A stretch of DNA of 64,000 bases from contig MU008181.1 of assembly GCA_010909165.1 (NCBI GenBank), positions 682,001 through 746,000 on the forward strand, written 5' to 3'. Origin of the DNA: Anthoceros angustus. Lineage: Eukaryota; Streptophyta; Anthocerotopsida; Anthocerotales; Anthocerotaceae. Shown here piece after piece: positions 24,955 to 37,798 of this stretch. Each line of letters begins with the position of its first letter. Position 1 is the stretch's first letter. Made by a program: the position numbers and the translations under genes. Under the pieces are notes generated by a model that was given only the letters and a program-made list of their open reading frames with translations, was not told where the DNA came from and made no database searches.

Positions 24955-25933
24955 CCAAGGTGACTCAGAAAGAAGGAACCCACAATGCGCTGGTATCATG
25001 GGCGAGCTGCAGCATCACGGGAAAACCACCACCTCCGCTTGAAGATCAACCGACCACCCTCCATGGCAAACCTAATGGAAGTGAAACCCATCCCGACACG
25101 ATTTCATTCCCACCTACAGATAAAGATCTTCCAGCAAGACCACCTCAACAACTTCCTCCTAGTCTATGCATACCCCGTGTGTCCCAAAACGAAGGCGGAC
25201 ACGGAATTTCGGGCATTTGCAGGTGTGACGAGATTGCATCCGTCAGGCCTACAAGAACAGCAAGCATAGGGAATAGAAGTATATAAATTTATCTCATCGT
25301 GCACAGCCCACAGGAGCAGGGCTGAAAATATGTGGGTTGCGGCCATCACGGCTTGATGCAGCTATTTCACTTTTCCCCTTGCAGCCCCCCGTTGTTTTAC
25401 CTGATACTGTATCTTCCTACGTACATCTTTTATCGGGGCCGTCCGCGGAAAAAAGGAGGCGGCACAGGTGGAGATTGTCAGGGGAGCTGTGGTCGCTGAT
25501 TGGTCGCTGTCCAGCTTCCGAGTCCCTCTACTAGGCAATTTTCCTTCTCCTTCGATTGCTGTCTACTGGAAGTGGAGTATGCTGCTTCGCATCTGGAGGG
25601 CATCTACCTTGTCAAATTTGTGCCTGTGCGTGGCTGGTGACGGGTGTTTTGCGCTTGTGTGTGTTGGGTTTTTGCAGAGCACGGGACGTGCCGCCCCCAC
25701 GGATTTGAAGCTTTTGGTTTGTGTGGTTGCACTTGTGGATGTGGATGCAGGTGCAGTGGCTGCCATAGCCTCTTTCGTTGGGTATGGGGTGCAATTCGGG
25801 CAACACGCTCATCTGACCTGTGCTGTACTGTTCTTGCTTCGTGCTAGGATTTGCGGGGCATCCATCTCGGAGCGTGAGGAGGAGGTGGAGGAGGGTGCGA
25901 CGTTTTCCCACCTAGTCATAAGCTCAGCTTTTC
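24955..25933. other. Divergent spacer between transporter and RNF10-like genes
   Basis: The two start codons face away from each other, so both promoters lie here. Open frames in the right half (for example 25468-26007) overlap the start of the RING gene in another frame and have no recognisable content. I place no core promoter motif. Confidence 0.5.
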
Positions 25934-28375
25934 ATGTCCAGCTTGCCCATTCCTGGAGCCGCATCAGCCTCTACTTCCAAGCATCTTCCTCAGCCCCCGC
26001 CCCTTAGCCATGGACTTTCAGCAGGTGTCAGCTCCATCGTCCTTCATCCTCCCCCGGGAGATCAGGGAGACGAGGGGCTGGAGCGAGGATGCAGGTCCAT
26101 GGGTGTCGATGGTGAAGGAGGTGAGGAACAGCTCGACGGCGGCCGCAAGAAGGTGCTCAATCCTTTTGCGCAGGAGTTTGTCCCGGGGCCGCCTCGCCAT
26201 CAGCCCGACGCCGGGGAGGGCTCTAGAGCAACAAGCAGGGTCCCTGATGATGGTGTGAGCCAGGGAGATGAGCCAGGGAACCACATTGCGGATGCCATTT
26301 CCAATCCTCCTGCGGACCACGGTGGTGGTCTCACCAGCACCTTTGCTGGAAATGGCAGGGGTTCTCGGAGCAGAAGAGGAAATTTTCAGGCGCCTGCGCC
26401 TGCGCCTGCTGCACCTTCAGGAGGACGCCGAGGGCAGATGTTAAATGCTAACCACTTGTTGAATTTTCAGTATGATCGTTTTCAGCGGCCACCCCCTCGA
26501 GCTGCTCCACCGCAGCGTGGCAAGCAGAAACAGCGGGCTCAGCCCTACAACAAGGAGCTTTTCTTGCAGGCCAACTTCCGGTTTCTGGTGTCGGATTTGG
26601 GTGACTATGCACAGAATGCCAGTGACCCCGACAAGATGTTGGAGTGGGAAGATGTGGCAGCGGTGAACGTGTTAGCACCTCAGCCTCTGCAGTGCCCCAT
26701 CTGCCTGGATAGTCCACCTGTGTGCCCTCAGATCACGTCTTGTGGTCATACGTTTTGTTTCCCCTGCATTCTGCGGTATATGATGATGGGGGAAGAGAAT
26801 CCGAGGGGGGACTACTGCAAGAAGTGCCCTCTGTGCTTTGCAATGATCTCTTGCAAAGAGATGCGCACGGTGTCAGTACACAGCGTGAAGCAGTACGAGG
26901 TTGGTGATATCCTCAAGTTCACTCTGCTTGTTCGGCCAAAGGACTCCATCATACCTTTTGAGAGGAGAGGGAGGCGGAGCTCTCTGTCATACAGCACGGA
27001 CGGGGATTGCCAGATTTTCTCCAAGTTTTCCCTTACCTCGGATGCAGAGCAAACTACGAACAAGGCTCTGTCAGAGCTGAAGGAGTGGATGGAGCGAGTG
27101 CAGGCGGAGGGTTCGAACGAGGATCTTGAGTTGCTGCCTTATGGATTGGCAGCAACTGAGCAAGTGCAGCGAAGGAAAGTGGCTTGGGGGGAGCATCGGG
27201 CATCGGAGTTCTTGAGCAGTAGCCCTAATGTGAGGCAGAGGATTATTGCACAAGCCAAAGCAGGCGAACAGCTTGCAGAGACGGTGGGAAAGCTTGACTT
27301 GGAGGGCCAAAGCCAAAGTCCAGCAACTGGTAAAGGAGGATATGCAAGCAAGGTAGATGTTGCAGCAGAGACAAAGGCAGCCCTGGCAGAGTTAAGAGAG
27401 AAGGCTGGTTGGGTGTACGAGAGTGCTTTCTCCGATGATGAAGATGGTGGCAAACCAAAGCTGCATGTGAGCAGCCCGAAGGAGCGAGATCTGATTCACT
27501 GGGAGCAGTGGGTTCCAGGTGATGGGGTAGAAGTGGCAGAAAGCAAGGAGGCAGAGCCCAAGAAGGATACCGAAGACGGAGAGTTGTACTACTTCTATCA
27601 GGCGGCTGACGGGCAATCATTCATCCTCCATCCACTCAACATGAAGTGTCTTCTGCAGCATTTCAGGACTTACGAGTCTCTCCCTTCCAGTATACAAGTG
27701 AAACTGGTGGAGTTGGAAGCTGTGACCCAGACAGAAGCAGCAAGGAAGCGATTCCGATATCTGAGCCACCTTCCCTTGACAACAACCTTCTACCTTTGCG
27801 AGGTTGATCTGAGCGACCAGATTCCGGTCACAGCCTTCCAGCCTTTCTCAGAAGAGCTGCGGATCAGGCAGAACCGACGCCAGCGGCGTCAGCAGTTGGA
27901 GAAGCAGCAGAGAGCAGAAGAGCAGCGGCTAGCAGCTACTGCATCCACCAAGTCTCAGCGATTTCCTCATGCATCAGACTTCGTTCCCATTGCAAAGTCT
28001 GCAAATGCATCTGACAATTGTGAGGCCCTGGACACTGAGGCAGTGCCACCAGACAGTGCCCCGTCACCAAGTCCCCCAGTCTTGGAAGAACGGAAACTGT
28101 TTTCCAGTGTTGCCAAACTGGGTTATGCTTCAGGACATGACGCACCCACTCTCTCTCAGACCAAGGCAGTGGATGCTTCTTCCCCTTCCCAGTCATCTGA
28201 AACAGGTGGAAGCAGTGGCACAACCCCACTTACTTTTGCTGCCATTATCCAAGCTCAGGTTAATGCAAAGCCCAGCCAGGAGGAGGGTGAAAGGATCCGG
28301 GTTTCTGGCAGTAGTAAGAAAGGGAAGAAGGGTGTGAAAGTGCTCATGTCAACAGCTGGGGGACGACGATACTGA
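25934..28375 (+). CDS. RING finger protein, RNF10 family, intronless
   Basis: The single 813-codon ORF matches the RNF10 family. Human RNF10 is an E3 ligase that ubiquitylates 40S ribosomal proteins on stalled initiation complexes; a like role here is inferred. The C3HC4 RING spans residues 254-301: CPIC, then CGHTFC and CPLC, in the spacing PLQCPICLDSPPVCPQITSC... It is preceded by the family-specific VAAVNVLAPQ and followed by KYEVGD/IPFERR-type sequence. YYFYQAADGQSFILHPLNMKC lies at about 550-580 and a Lys/Gln/Glu-rich coiled-coil near residue 640 (RQNRRQRRQQLEKQQRAEEQ). The C-terminus ends in a basic GKKGVKVLMSTAGGRRY typical of the family. The N-terminus is Pro/Gly/Ser-rich. The absence of introns is unusual next to its neighbours. 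Confidence 0.94.
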   Translation: MSSLPIPGAASASTSKHLPQPPPLSHGLSAGVSSIVLHPPPGDQGDEGLERGCRSMGVDGEGGEEQLDGGRKKVLNPFAQEFVPGPPRHQPDAGEGSRATSRVPDDGVSQGDEPGNHIADAISNPPADHGGGLTSTFAGNGRGSRSRRGNFQAPAPAPAAPSGGRRGQMLNANHLLNFQYDRFQRPPPRAAPPQRGKQKQRAQPYNKELFLQANFRFLVSDLGDYAQNASDPDKMLEWEDVAAVNVLAPQPLQCPICLDSPPVCPQITSCGHTFCFPCILRYMMMGEENPRGDYCKKCPLCFAMISCKEMRTVSVHSVKQYEVGDILKFTLLVRPKDSIIPFERRGRRSSLSYSTDGDCQIFSKFSLTSDAEQTTNKALSELKEWMERVQAEGSNEDLELLPYGLAATEQVQRRKVAWGEHRASEFLSSSPNVRQRIIAQAKAGEQLAETVGKLDLEGQSQSPATGKGGYASKVDVAAETKAALAELREKAGWVYESAFSDDEDGGKPKLHVSSPKERDLIHWEQWVPGDGVEVAESKEAEPKKDTEDGELYYFYQAADGQSFILHPLNMKCLLQHFRTYESLPSSIQVKLVELEAVTQTEAARKRFRYLSHLPLTTTFYLCEVDLSDQIPVTAFQPFSEELRIRQNRRQRRQQLEKQQRAEEQRLAATASTKSQRFPHASDFVPIAKSANASDNCEALDTEAVPPDSAPSPSPPVLEERKLFSSVAKLGYASGHDAPTLSQTKAVDASSPSQSSETGGSSGTTPLTFAAIIQAQVNAKPSQEEGERIRVSGSSKKGKKGVKVLMSTAGGRRY

Positions 28376-29972
28376 TGGCATGCTGTTGCATACAATGTGG
28401 GAAAGAGTAAATGTTACAGGTGTTGCAGTTGTCTAACCTCGCCGCTTTCTTGCTTGCTTGCTAGTGCCCCTTTTTTTTAGAAGCATCTGTTCCCAAGTGG
28501 GGTCGGTTACACTGCTATTGTAATGGAAAAGTACAAATGTGTATTTACGAGGAGCGATTTCCCGTCTGCAGTCTGTACAGGCTTGCTCTCTGGAAAGCGT
28601 CATGGGTTGTCTGGTGTGTGGGTCTGGCAAGCCCGGGTGCATGGGTTTAGGAATCGGCATCCCGCGAGCTCAAGGCCGCCACCGCCCACCAACATCAGGG
28701 CTTTCCGATTGTGTGAGGATATTGTAAAATTATGGGCAGTCCTGTCGTCGTCGTTTGACCTGTCCGCTAAAAGCTCATCCCAGCTTTTTCCGTAGCACAG
28801 AGCTACAGTACCTACCGCCTGGACCTGGACGCCATGTCTGAAACTAAGCACATGAGACCGTCAGTGCAAAACAGTGAACGACATAACCAGAGAAAGACAA
28901 GACTAGGAGCAGCACCGACTCTGCCGCTTCTTTTCGACTTAGTCCGTAAAGCCATCTGCTGACACTGCCGTTAACTAAAGATTTCGGAAACAGCGCAGCC
29001 ATGAGGAGAACAGGACTCCGGTACAGTGTATGTACATAGAATGTACGCAGTACGCCGCTGCACCATAGTGACAGTACCGCTCTGCCGACTCCTCACATGA
29101 TGACGCTCCATGAATAGAAATTGTTCAAGACGATGACGCGATCCCCAGTTGAGATCTGTCATCATGATTCCCGGAGATGATTCTTATTCGGCATGGCCGA
29201 GATATCTCACACAAATGAATGCGGCTCGAGGCCGGTATTTGACAGTCAAAGCAAAGTTCATTGCACTCCGTCATTCGAAGGATATGGTCCTTCATTCTCT
29301 CGTCTTGAGATGACGGGTGCCCAACTAGACTTGCTGCAAGACAATCAAAGGCAAAAGCTTCCAGCAAGGGGCAAGAGCAGATATCTCATCCAAAATCGAA
29401 CCACAGAAGGTTTCGTTTGAAGCACCACACCGCACAAGATATGCTTTTCTATATGTACTCGACCGAGCAAGAAACTTTACAGGACATGATGACAAGACAC
29501 CACCAGCTCGCAGTACATTCTTGGTCCTCCGGCTGATACCTGTTTCTGCCCTACAGGGTTGGGTCTCTGCTAAACCACCCTCTCTAGAATGCTAAATGAC
29601 ATGACGGGAGGTCTGCACGGGATAACATGGTACATGGAAAATGGCTAGTAAGGTATAGCCAGCCGAAACAAATCAGATCATCAATATATGCATAGGTAAC
29701 ACAAGCCCCAAACCTCCCCCCATCCGCCTTCACCACCTAGCCCTGCATATACTAATATCGAACACAAGCCACAATGCCCTTCAACATATATCCTGGAAGT
29801 GAAGGCTCTCGGCCGGGTTTCACTCTGTGCTACGAATATGAAGTTCCCCTTTTCGTGGGCTCGACTTGTCCTTAAGGTTGAACGTCCTCATGTCGTGAAG
29901 TCCGACATCCAGGAAAGACAATGAAGTACTAAAGGGCTTGACTTGAGCACCGGAAATACACACACCCTTAAT
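28376..29972. other. Convergent spacer between RNF10-like and PUB genes
   Basis: The 3' flanks of both genes lie here. Short ORFs (75-90 codons) on both strands show no motif or splice logic. No other feature is seen. Confidence 0.55.
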
Positions 29973-32102
29973 TCAATAAGGCCGACCCAGGCCATGCCTG
30001 TCAGAGGTAGGCGCCCGTCCATGGCGTTGGTCTCTGAAGTGCCGAAGGAGAGCTGAAGCCTGAAGGGAAAAAAAAGCGTCAGTGCCTCAGTGCAGAGGAC
30101 AATTCATCTATACATACTTGTGGGTGAAAAACGAAACACAAGGCCAAGGATTTACTTTTTCTTTGGCACGAGCAGTGCCAGATTGAGAAAGGGCGTGCAA
30201 TGGTGGTATAGCTCCTTCTCGCAAGACCATAGCTCGATGCTTGTTGCTAACCATACATAGCTGGAGAAGGGCAGCTGCAGCATTCTCCTTTCCTCGAGGA
30301 GACCCAGCCTCAACAACCTCCACAAGTGCAGGAATGCCTCCTTCATCTCCAATAGCAACCTTACCCTCAGGTATAGTTGCCAAATTGGCCAACACAGCCA
30401 CTGCCTTGTCCACCATGCCAGCGGCAGGATCCGACATGAGCTCAACCAGGGGCTTGATAGCCCCGTGCCGCACGATCCTGGCCTTGTTCTCATGGTAAAT
30501 GGACAGGTTGAAAAGTGCAGTGGCTGCATCCTTCTTTCCCCTCGGGGAACCGTTGATGAGCAGATGCACCAAGGGCGGGATGGCACCAGAAGCTCCAATA
30601 GTCACCTTGTTGTCATCCATCACCGACAAGCTGAACAGCGTAGCTGCAGCGTTCTCCATAGCCTCCGGGTTTCCGACCTTGAGCACATGCACTAGAGGAT
30701 CGATAGCACCCGCAGACGCGATCTCCGACTTGTTGATGTCGTTGATAGATAGGTTAAGCAACGCAGTGACAGCATTCTCCTGCGTCTTGGCATCAGGAGA
30801 CCTCAAGAGCGCAACCAGGGGCCGCACAGCTCCGGAATTGGCAATAGTGATCCGGTTCTCCATGTTATACTTGGCCAGCAGCCGCAATTCAGCCGCAGCA
30901 GCCCGGTGCACCTCAACAACCTCCGACTGCAGATCCAGCACCAATTGATCCACCCTCTTCTGCGTAGCATCGTCCGTGCCGGGCATAACATCCGGCAAAG
31001 CCGCGGGCACGATCCTCGGCATGGAATGCTCCCGATCCTCCCCGCGCCTCCTCCACACCATGGACGGCCTGTCCGGCACCCGCGCCGGAGACCCCGGCTC
31101 ATCGCTGAACCCCGGGGACGCCGCCGGCAGCTGGTGATGCGCGGACGGAGGGACTCCGTCCAGCTCCCCCGAGAAATCACTGAAAGAAAAGGCACCGTTC
31201 ACCGAGCGGGGAGAATCAGCGTGCACCGCGTCTGCGGCAGCAGAATTCTGCGCATCCTCCTGGCTGGAAGACGCACTGGATCCGGACGACGTACGGCTGT
31301 GGTCCACAAGGAAATCCACTCCCACCGCTGCCCCCGCATGCGAGTGGCCATGGCCGGCATCCAGACTCCCAGCGGCCGCCCCGTTCTCCACAGAATGGCC
31401 ATGGCCGTGGGTGGTGCTGTGCTCCTGCACCGCCTCGGCCTCCTCCGCGGCCCTGCCGCTGGTCCTGGCCCGCAAGACCGCAACCTGCACGGGCCTGCCT
31501 CCCTCCGCGTCCTCCGAACCCGCGCGCGCCTCCTCCTGCTCCTCCAGCGGCCCCGCGGCGATACGCTCCTCCACCTCCCCCTTCCCGGACGCCACGGGGC
31601 TGAGCGGCCTGGGCGGGAGCGGCCCTAGCCCAAGCCCGAGGCTCAGCAGCCGCGCGGGCTCCGGCAGCGGCACACTGTTGGACTCGCACCAGCTGGCGAT
31701 GAGCGCCTTGACGGTGTAGTTAGGAATGAGGTTGGTGTGCGTGAGCGCCTGGCGCGTCTTGGGACAGGTGGTATTGCCCTGGTCCAGCCACTGCTGGATG
31801 TAGGCGCGCTCGTACGTCTGCCCCGACGCCACAATCACAGGATCCGACATGAGCTCCAGCGAGAGCGGGCATCGGAAATCCGGGGGAATGGCCTTGCCGA
31901 GCGGCAGGCCCGCGCCGGGCCCGGGCCCGGGGCCGGAGCCGGGGCCGGGGCCGCCTCCCGCTCCCGCCGCATCCATGAACCCTCGCCGCGCGATCTGCTG
32001 CTGCTGAGGCTGCTGCTGAGGCGGCGGCTGCTGCTGGTGATGGAGAGGCTGCTGATGCTGATGCTGGTGCTGATGCGGATGCTGCTGGCTCACCGCCGCC
32101 AT
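29973..32102 (-). CDS. Plant U-box E3 ubiquitin ligase with ARM repeats (PUB4/SPL11 type)
   Basis: Plant U-box/ARM proteins are E3 ligases in immune and hormone signalling. Exon 1 (32102-30156) encodes 649 residues, and exon 2 (30059-29973) adds 28 residues before TGA (ASALLRHFRDQRHG...), joined across a 96 bp intron at KEK/ASA. Residues 1-40 are a Gln/His run and 45-66 a Gly/Pro run. The U-box is at about 73-146 (FRCPLSLELMSDPVIVASGQTYER... CPKTRQ). An acidic/Ser-rich linker follows. From about residue 380 to the end come ARM repeats (for example SGAVRPLVALLRSPDAKTQE, ENAVTALLNLSI). The N-terminal UND domain seen in many PUB-ARM proteins is not visible; either this is a UND-less type or an upstream exon is missed. 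Confidence 0.94.
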
Positions 32103-34502
32103 AGCCGAGCTCCAACCCGGGCTCCTTCTTGCTGCTGCTCGCGCTGCCGGCGCTCAAATTGTGCAGCCGCAGAGCCGGCCGCATATCGCGTCTTCTTCCT
32201 TCTGGTCCTGCTCCTGCTCCTGCTCCTGCTCCGGCGTTGGGCCGCGGCTGCCGCTCCCGCTCCCGCGGCAGCGTGCGCCATGTCTGGGCCAGTGTGCGAG
32301 TGCGCGCAGCAGCCAGGCAGGCGCACGGCACGAAAGTGAAGCGAAGGCAGCTCTGATTCAAATGGCACGCCTGTCCTGCCGCTATAATAACCCGGCGACC
32401 GGTCCCCGGCGCAAACCCTCGATCAACACAGGCGCTGCCTAGCCTTCACGTTGTTTCCACGTCCCGCACATTAGCTACATGCACATCTCATTCCTCCTAA
32501 GCGCTGCGGCTGCCGCCAAATTTAGACGCTGCCCCCGCTCTAACGTCTAACGCGGCGAGACGCCTCTGGCGACGCGGACGCGACTGTGTCGACTCGGTGC
32601 GATGCGATGCGATGCGATGCGATATGATGCTGGAAAAGGGCCGAGACGATCACGGCAGCTGGGCCCCACAGCCGCGCACACGCTTTAGACCCACTGCGTG
32701 TTGTAATGTTGCGGTGAACAGAGGTAGCGGCATCGGAATCAGGGCCCCATCGGGCGTGCCAACAAACGGCGACTGTTAGCGCCGCGGATGGGAATGCGAC
32801 TCCATTGCAGCCGGCTTCATGATAAGGTGGGCGTTTGGCCACCGGGGCGCGGGCTATAGGCGGTCGCGACGTGGCGCGCACCTGTTGGCTCTCCTTCCCT
32901 TCAGATATTGTCATCCGCTCTCTAAATATAGGGCCGGACCCTCTTGGGCCTGGGCCTGGGCCTGAACCTGGGCCAGGAGGCCAGGACGGATGTGAATGAA
33001 TGGCGCTGGGATTTCGTCTTTCACAGATTCTCGAATTTGGTGTGGTGTGCTGTTTCGTGTCATTAATGTTTGCCTACAAGGGACGTCGGGACCCATCCTC
33101 ATCGCATTTGACTCCTTCCATGGAGTTTTCAAAGGCACACAGAGAGATAGAGAGAGAGAGAGAGAGAACATGTTGCCGACTTTGATGAAGAAGAAGAAGA
33201 AGAATTTTATTTAAGATGTTGCCGACTTTGATGAGCTCACAGGCATCAGCTTCCATAACCAGCCCTGTTGTAGATACCACGTCTTTAGAATATGCGCTAT
33301 TTGCTTCAACTTCCCTATGGCACCTGAATTTCCAGAAATATTCTTTCACCCTCGAACCGACCTGCAAAGTGACTCACGGACTAAGCACGATGTCCACTTC
33401 CTCTTGACCTGCTTACTTGTGGCAAGGTAGATTGCAATCCCCGCCAATCTATGAACGGGAGTAAACCAACTGCCTGGACGTGGAGCTGGAGCTGAAACTC
33501 GATCTGGAAGTGCAAGAAGGGGCCTACCAGCCAATGGCTGTACAAGCTTTGGCTGATAGGCACCTCATTCTGAAGAACAGCTGTGCTAGCAGCAGTGATG
33601 CATATCGGACTCAGCTTCATGGAGGAGCTGGGGAGACGAGAGCGAGAAAACCCACCGGGAATGACAGAATGACACCGAGATCCAGATTGTCAACACCTTG
33701 ATATTCAAAGCTGGTCCAGGATGTAGCACAACACCTGTCTGCTGAAAGTATGACAAGACCAGTCAGCCTCCTCTCATTTTGTGTACCAGTGACACCTACA
33801 GGCAACCGTTACCATGCCTGCTGATACACTACCACGGTTAGCAGGGTTTCCCATCTCCACAATGTGTGAAGGCATTCTCAACTCAACACACTGCTGGACG
33901 TCCACCTGGTGGGTTGCGTGCCCAGTCTTCAACCGCACATGCTGCAAACGAGCGAACGAATACACCCAAGCCCCACCTGCAAAGTGTTAAATTCTTTGTC
34001 CATCCTGCACGTACGCCTTGGTAGTTTCTCCCTTATACCGACCTGCAACAAATAATCAGTTATAAGAGGAGCTGGATCACGCTCCAAGAGTGTGGAGCGA
34101 GCTGGTTTGGGACGTCCTTTAACACAGTCAGCACACGTCTCAAAAATCAGTACACAACATTCGCAATGGAAACCTCGTGTCCAAACCTAGAAACTTACGC
34201 AGCTGCACGAATGATCAGCAACGCCTGAGTTATCAAAGTTGCTTAAAAATGGTAAAGACCTTGTCCCACTTGACGACCTACACTAAAGTCCAGGGCTCGC
34301 GACACTTGAACTGTGTCCAAGAATGCCTTCCACAAACGAGCCAGCCATGTCACCTTCCAGCTGCTACTGCGACAGGTGGCTGGTCCCGAAGCACCGCTAC
34401 ATTAGCAGCAACCCTTTCCAGCAAGATGTCAAAAATTCCATGTACCCGGAGCACAAACCCCCTGATTTCATGCTTGAGAATTCAGAGTCCAATACTACAA
34501 CC
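32103..34502. other. PUB upstream region and intergenic DNA; microsatellites
   Basis: The left part must hold the PUB promoter and 5' UTR (minus strand). Microsatellites: a gatgc pentamer repeat at about 32598-32625 and a GA repeat at about 33147-33169, followed by a short aagaag tract. A 23 bp sequence around gttgccgactttgatga is doubled at 33172-33235. I see no gene; ORFs are under 110 codons without known motifs. Confidence 0.5.
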
Positions 34503-35158
<656 letters not shown>

Positions 35159-36253
35159 CACGATCGCCGCTCCTTGGGGGCGGTAGCTGCGCTCCTGCTT
35201 CTCAGTTGATGACACAAAAGACTCTAGAACGAGGTTTCACCAGGGCTAACACACCCTACCCCTCCAACAAACTACGTAAAACCGCCGCCTCGATAGGAGG
35301 CTCGACCCGCTCGCCCTACTCTGAAACGGATAGGAAGGGGAAATGAAGAAAGAGAAAATTCAATTTTTTACTTATTGAGGTTTGGATAGATATAATTGGT
35401 AAAAACCAGAACTGGTAGGTAGAATCCGAAGCTAGAAGGTACAAAATAGAACTCGAGGATAAAAATTGAAACTAATGAGTAAAACTAATGGGTACAAGAC
35501 ATTCATCGAGTGGCTAATAAGGTGAGAAGCTCCAATTACCCTAATTAAATTAGTAAATCAAGAAACTTACATACCGATACAGGTATAAATCAAAAAAAGG
35601 TGGGCGTTTGAAGAACTTGAATATTCTTTCATAATTTCATGTATACCTAGATAAAAACGAAAATCAAATAACGAGATAAAGAAGGGAAATTACCAACAAG
35701 ACGAAACTCACCTTCAAATATGATACGCAAAAAACAATCATATAGTGTTAGTATAAGATAAACCACGGATCTCCGATAAAAGCCTCGATATGCAGAACAA
35801 TCAAAACAAATTAAGGAACAAACTAACCTTACTTAAGCTCAAAGTTGATTGTGCAGTTGTGAATGGTCACCCTACCAGAGAAAATGCTCGATAAAAAACT
35901 TTGTTAGGCGGTCAACATTCCAGGACCTTGATCATAGTGCGCCAACATTTGATGTAGCTCAGGGCTGTTCAAAAATGCTTAGGGTTCCTCGTATGCCTTC
36001 CTGAGACCATCTTCAGCCTCATCTTTAACACCTCCAGCACTTGTATAGGCTGCAAATCTTGTACAGGCTACAAATACAATGACAACTCACGTTATCACAC
36101 AATTACAGACAAAACAAGCACAAAATTTACAACCTGAACCTATTGAATACAGACCTTACTTACAGAATGGTCCGATGTTGAACACTTGTGCTTTTTTGAT
36201 GCATCCATTCTTTTACTGGCTTCCTCTTTCATCAACTTCTGCTTGAGTGCTTC
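35159..36253. other. uL23 upstream region and AT-rich intergenic DNA
   Basis: The uL23 promoter should lie just right of 35158. Beyond 35340 the DNA is AT-rich with no long ORF. I see nothing else until a coiled-coil ORF at 36254. Confidence 0.5.
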
Positions 36254-37099
36254 CTATCTTTGAAGTTGTAGATGCTGTTCTTTTTCTCTCTGCATTTGAA
36301 GCTCAACTTTCTGTGCTTGAACTCTCCTTTCCTCACTTTTTCTTCGCTGGATCTCCAAAGCCCTTTCTTTTATCTTCAACATTCTATACTCTTGCTCCCT
36401 TCCCAAACAAACCTTGGCAAAATTCTCTTCAAACTCTAAATCAGACTCTAACAAAGTAGGCAAACTTGATGGAATGCCACCAAGAGGCACCACTACCACC
36501 TCTCCAGGTGATGTGACATCCTCACCTCGCTGCCCCATGGGTGTAGAGGCAACCACAACTTCATCCATGTCAAATGATTAATTTCCACTAAAAGACGTAG
36601 CTACACCGGTTCGAACGACCATCACCTACGGAGCCATTCAACTGCATCAACAAAACATTAATCAGAAACCTCAGGGCTACCATTTTCATATGTTTATTAC
36701 AACCGAAAACTTTTACTTTCAAGTGGTGGAACACAATGAAAACAATCCTGTACTAGCGGGAGTCTCATTTTAGTGGTCGTGAGAACATTGCAACAAACAA
36801 CTGCTAAACGAGGAAGTGGTCATCAGCATCGACACTAATCATTCAAGAGTGCTGCCTTGCGACTCGTCTATGCCTTGCGCCGACACTGAGTCAAGGACCA
36901 CCACCAAATTTCGAAGGCGGTCCATATCCTCCGTGTCAAAGCTGTCATTCTCCTCCAATGCTTGCTCGTATTCATTAGTGTAATTCTTGGGCTGAGCTTC
37001 GGATGGTGTCGACTGCCACACAACATTTAGGGTCTGCTGACCCTCATCCAAAAGCTCGCCAATCGCGGTCTTCAACCTTCTGGCACTCAATGCAACCAC
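36254..37099 (-). pseudogene. Decayed ORFs with a C-terminal coiled coil, probably transposon-derived
   Basis: Two minus-strand open segments lie close together: 37099-36839 (86 codons, acidic C-terminus) and 36568-36254 (104 codons). The second ends in a charged helix rich in Arg, Glu and Gln (LKIKERALEIQRRKSEERRV) like the tail of Myb/trihelix-type ORF1 proteins of PIF/Harbinger elements. No DNA-binding domain is visible, so the assignment is tentative. They mark the left edge of the repeat-rich block. Confidence 0.3.
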
Positions 37100-37264
37100 T
37101 TGGGCTTTAAGGCAATGCCAGTGTGGACCATAAGCTCTCCCCCTTAGAAGGTAATGAGCTAGTTTTTTTTTGTTTTTTTGTTAGTGTGGAGTGAGAAATA
37201 AGACAAGAAAAGGGAAATAAGACCGGAACGGGTAAGAAGGGGACGATCGCCCCAAGCGCTTAAG

Positions 37265-37395
37265 GACAGGGGGACTCCGGACCTCACTCCGGAGTAGACA
37301 GGGTGACTCCGGACCGCACTCCGGAGCGGCCTGAGGGACTACGGACCGCACTCCGGAGTAGACCGGGGTGAGTCCGGACTCCACTCCGGAGTAAG
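37265..37395. repeat. About 33 bp tandem repeat built on palindromic CTCCGGAG
   Basis: Four imperfect units each carry tccgga and the 8 bp palindrome ctccggag (actccggaccgcactccggagt). Each unit can fold on itself, and the array is flanked by GC-rich DNA. No protein coding is implied. Confidence 0.8.
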
Positions 37396-37798
37396 TCGCG
37401 ATAAGTACGCCAAGAAAGGTAACTTTGGGACGGAGAGCGTATTTTGGCAAGGGGTGCCACGTGGACGGTGCTAAGAGGGGACAGACGGCAGACAGGGGCC
37501 GGGTTAGATGGCGTTATGGGCGGTAACCACGCCCGCACATGTGCGAAATAGGCGCGTGCCAGCCGGCGGCGGGCGTAAAAGCTAGAGGCAATGCAGACTG
37601 GCGCTACGGCAGGAAGGACGCCTCCGCCTGCTACTTCCCGATTTCAAGTGCCGAGAGAAGGCCATTCTCGACCAACTTCGCGCTTCGCCGCGCCAGTAAC
37701 CCGCTTTTGGCGCTATCTCCCAGCCCAAGCCCCTATGAGCGGCCATCGCCTCCGAACCGAGCGCTCTTTACGGTGGAACTTGGTAGAAGTCTTGGCGC

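Noticed and set aside
25468-26007. 179-codon plus-strand ORF before the RNF10-like gene
   Set aside because: It overlaps the RING gene start in another frame and has no recognisable domain; probably upstream or 5' UTR sequence.
17709-32102. A functional ubiquitin/autophagy gene cluster (ATG11, RNF10-like, PUB)
   Set aside because: The genes are in mixed orientation, separated by an unrelated transporter, and such families are scattered in plant genomes; chance linkage is the simpler reading.
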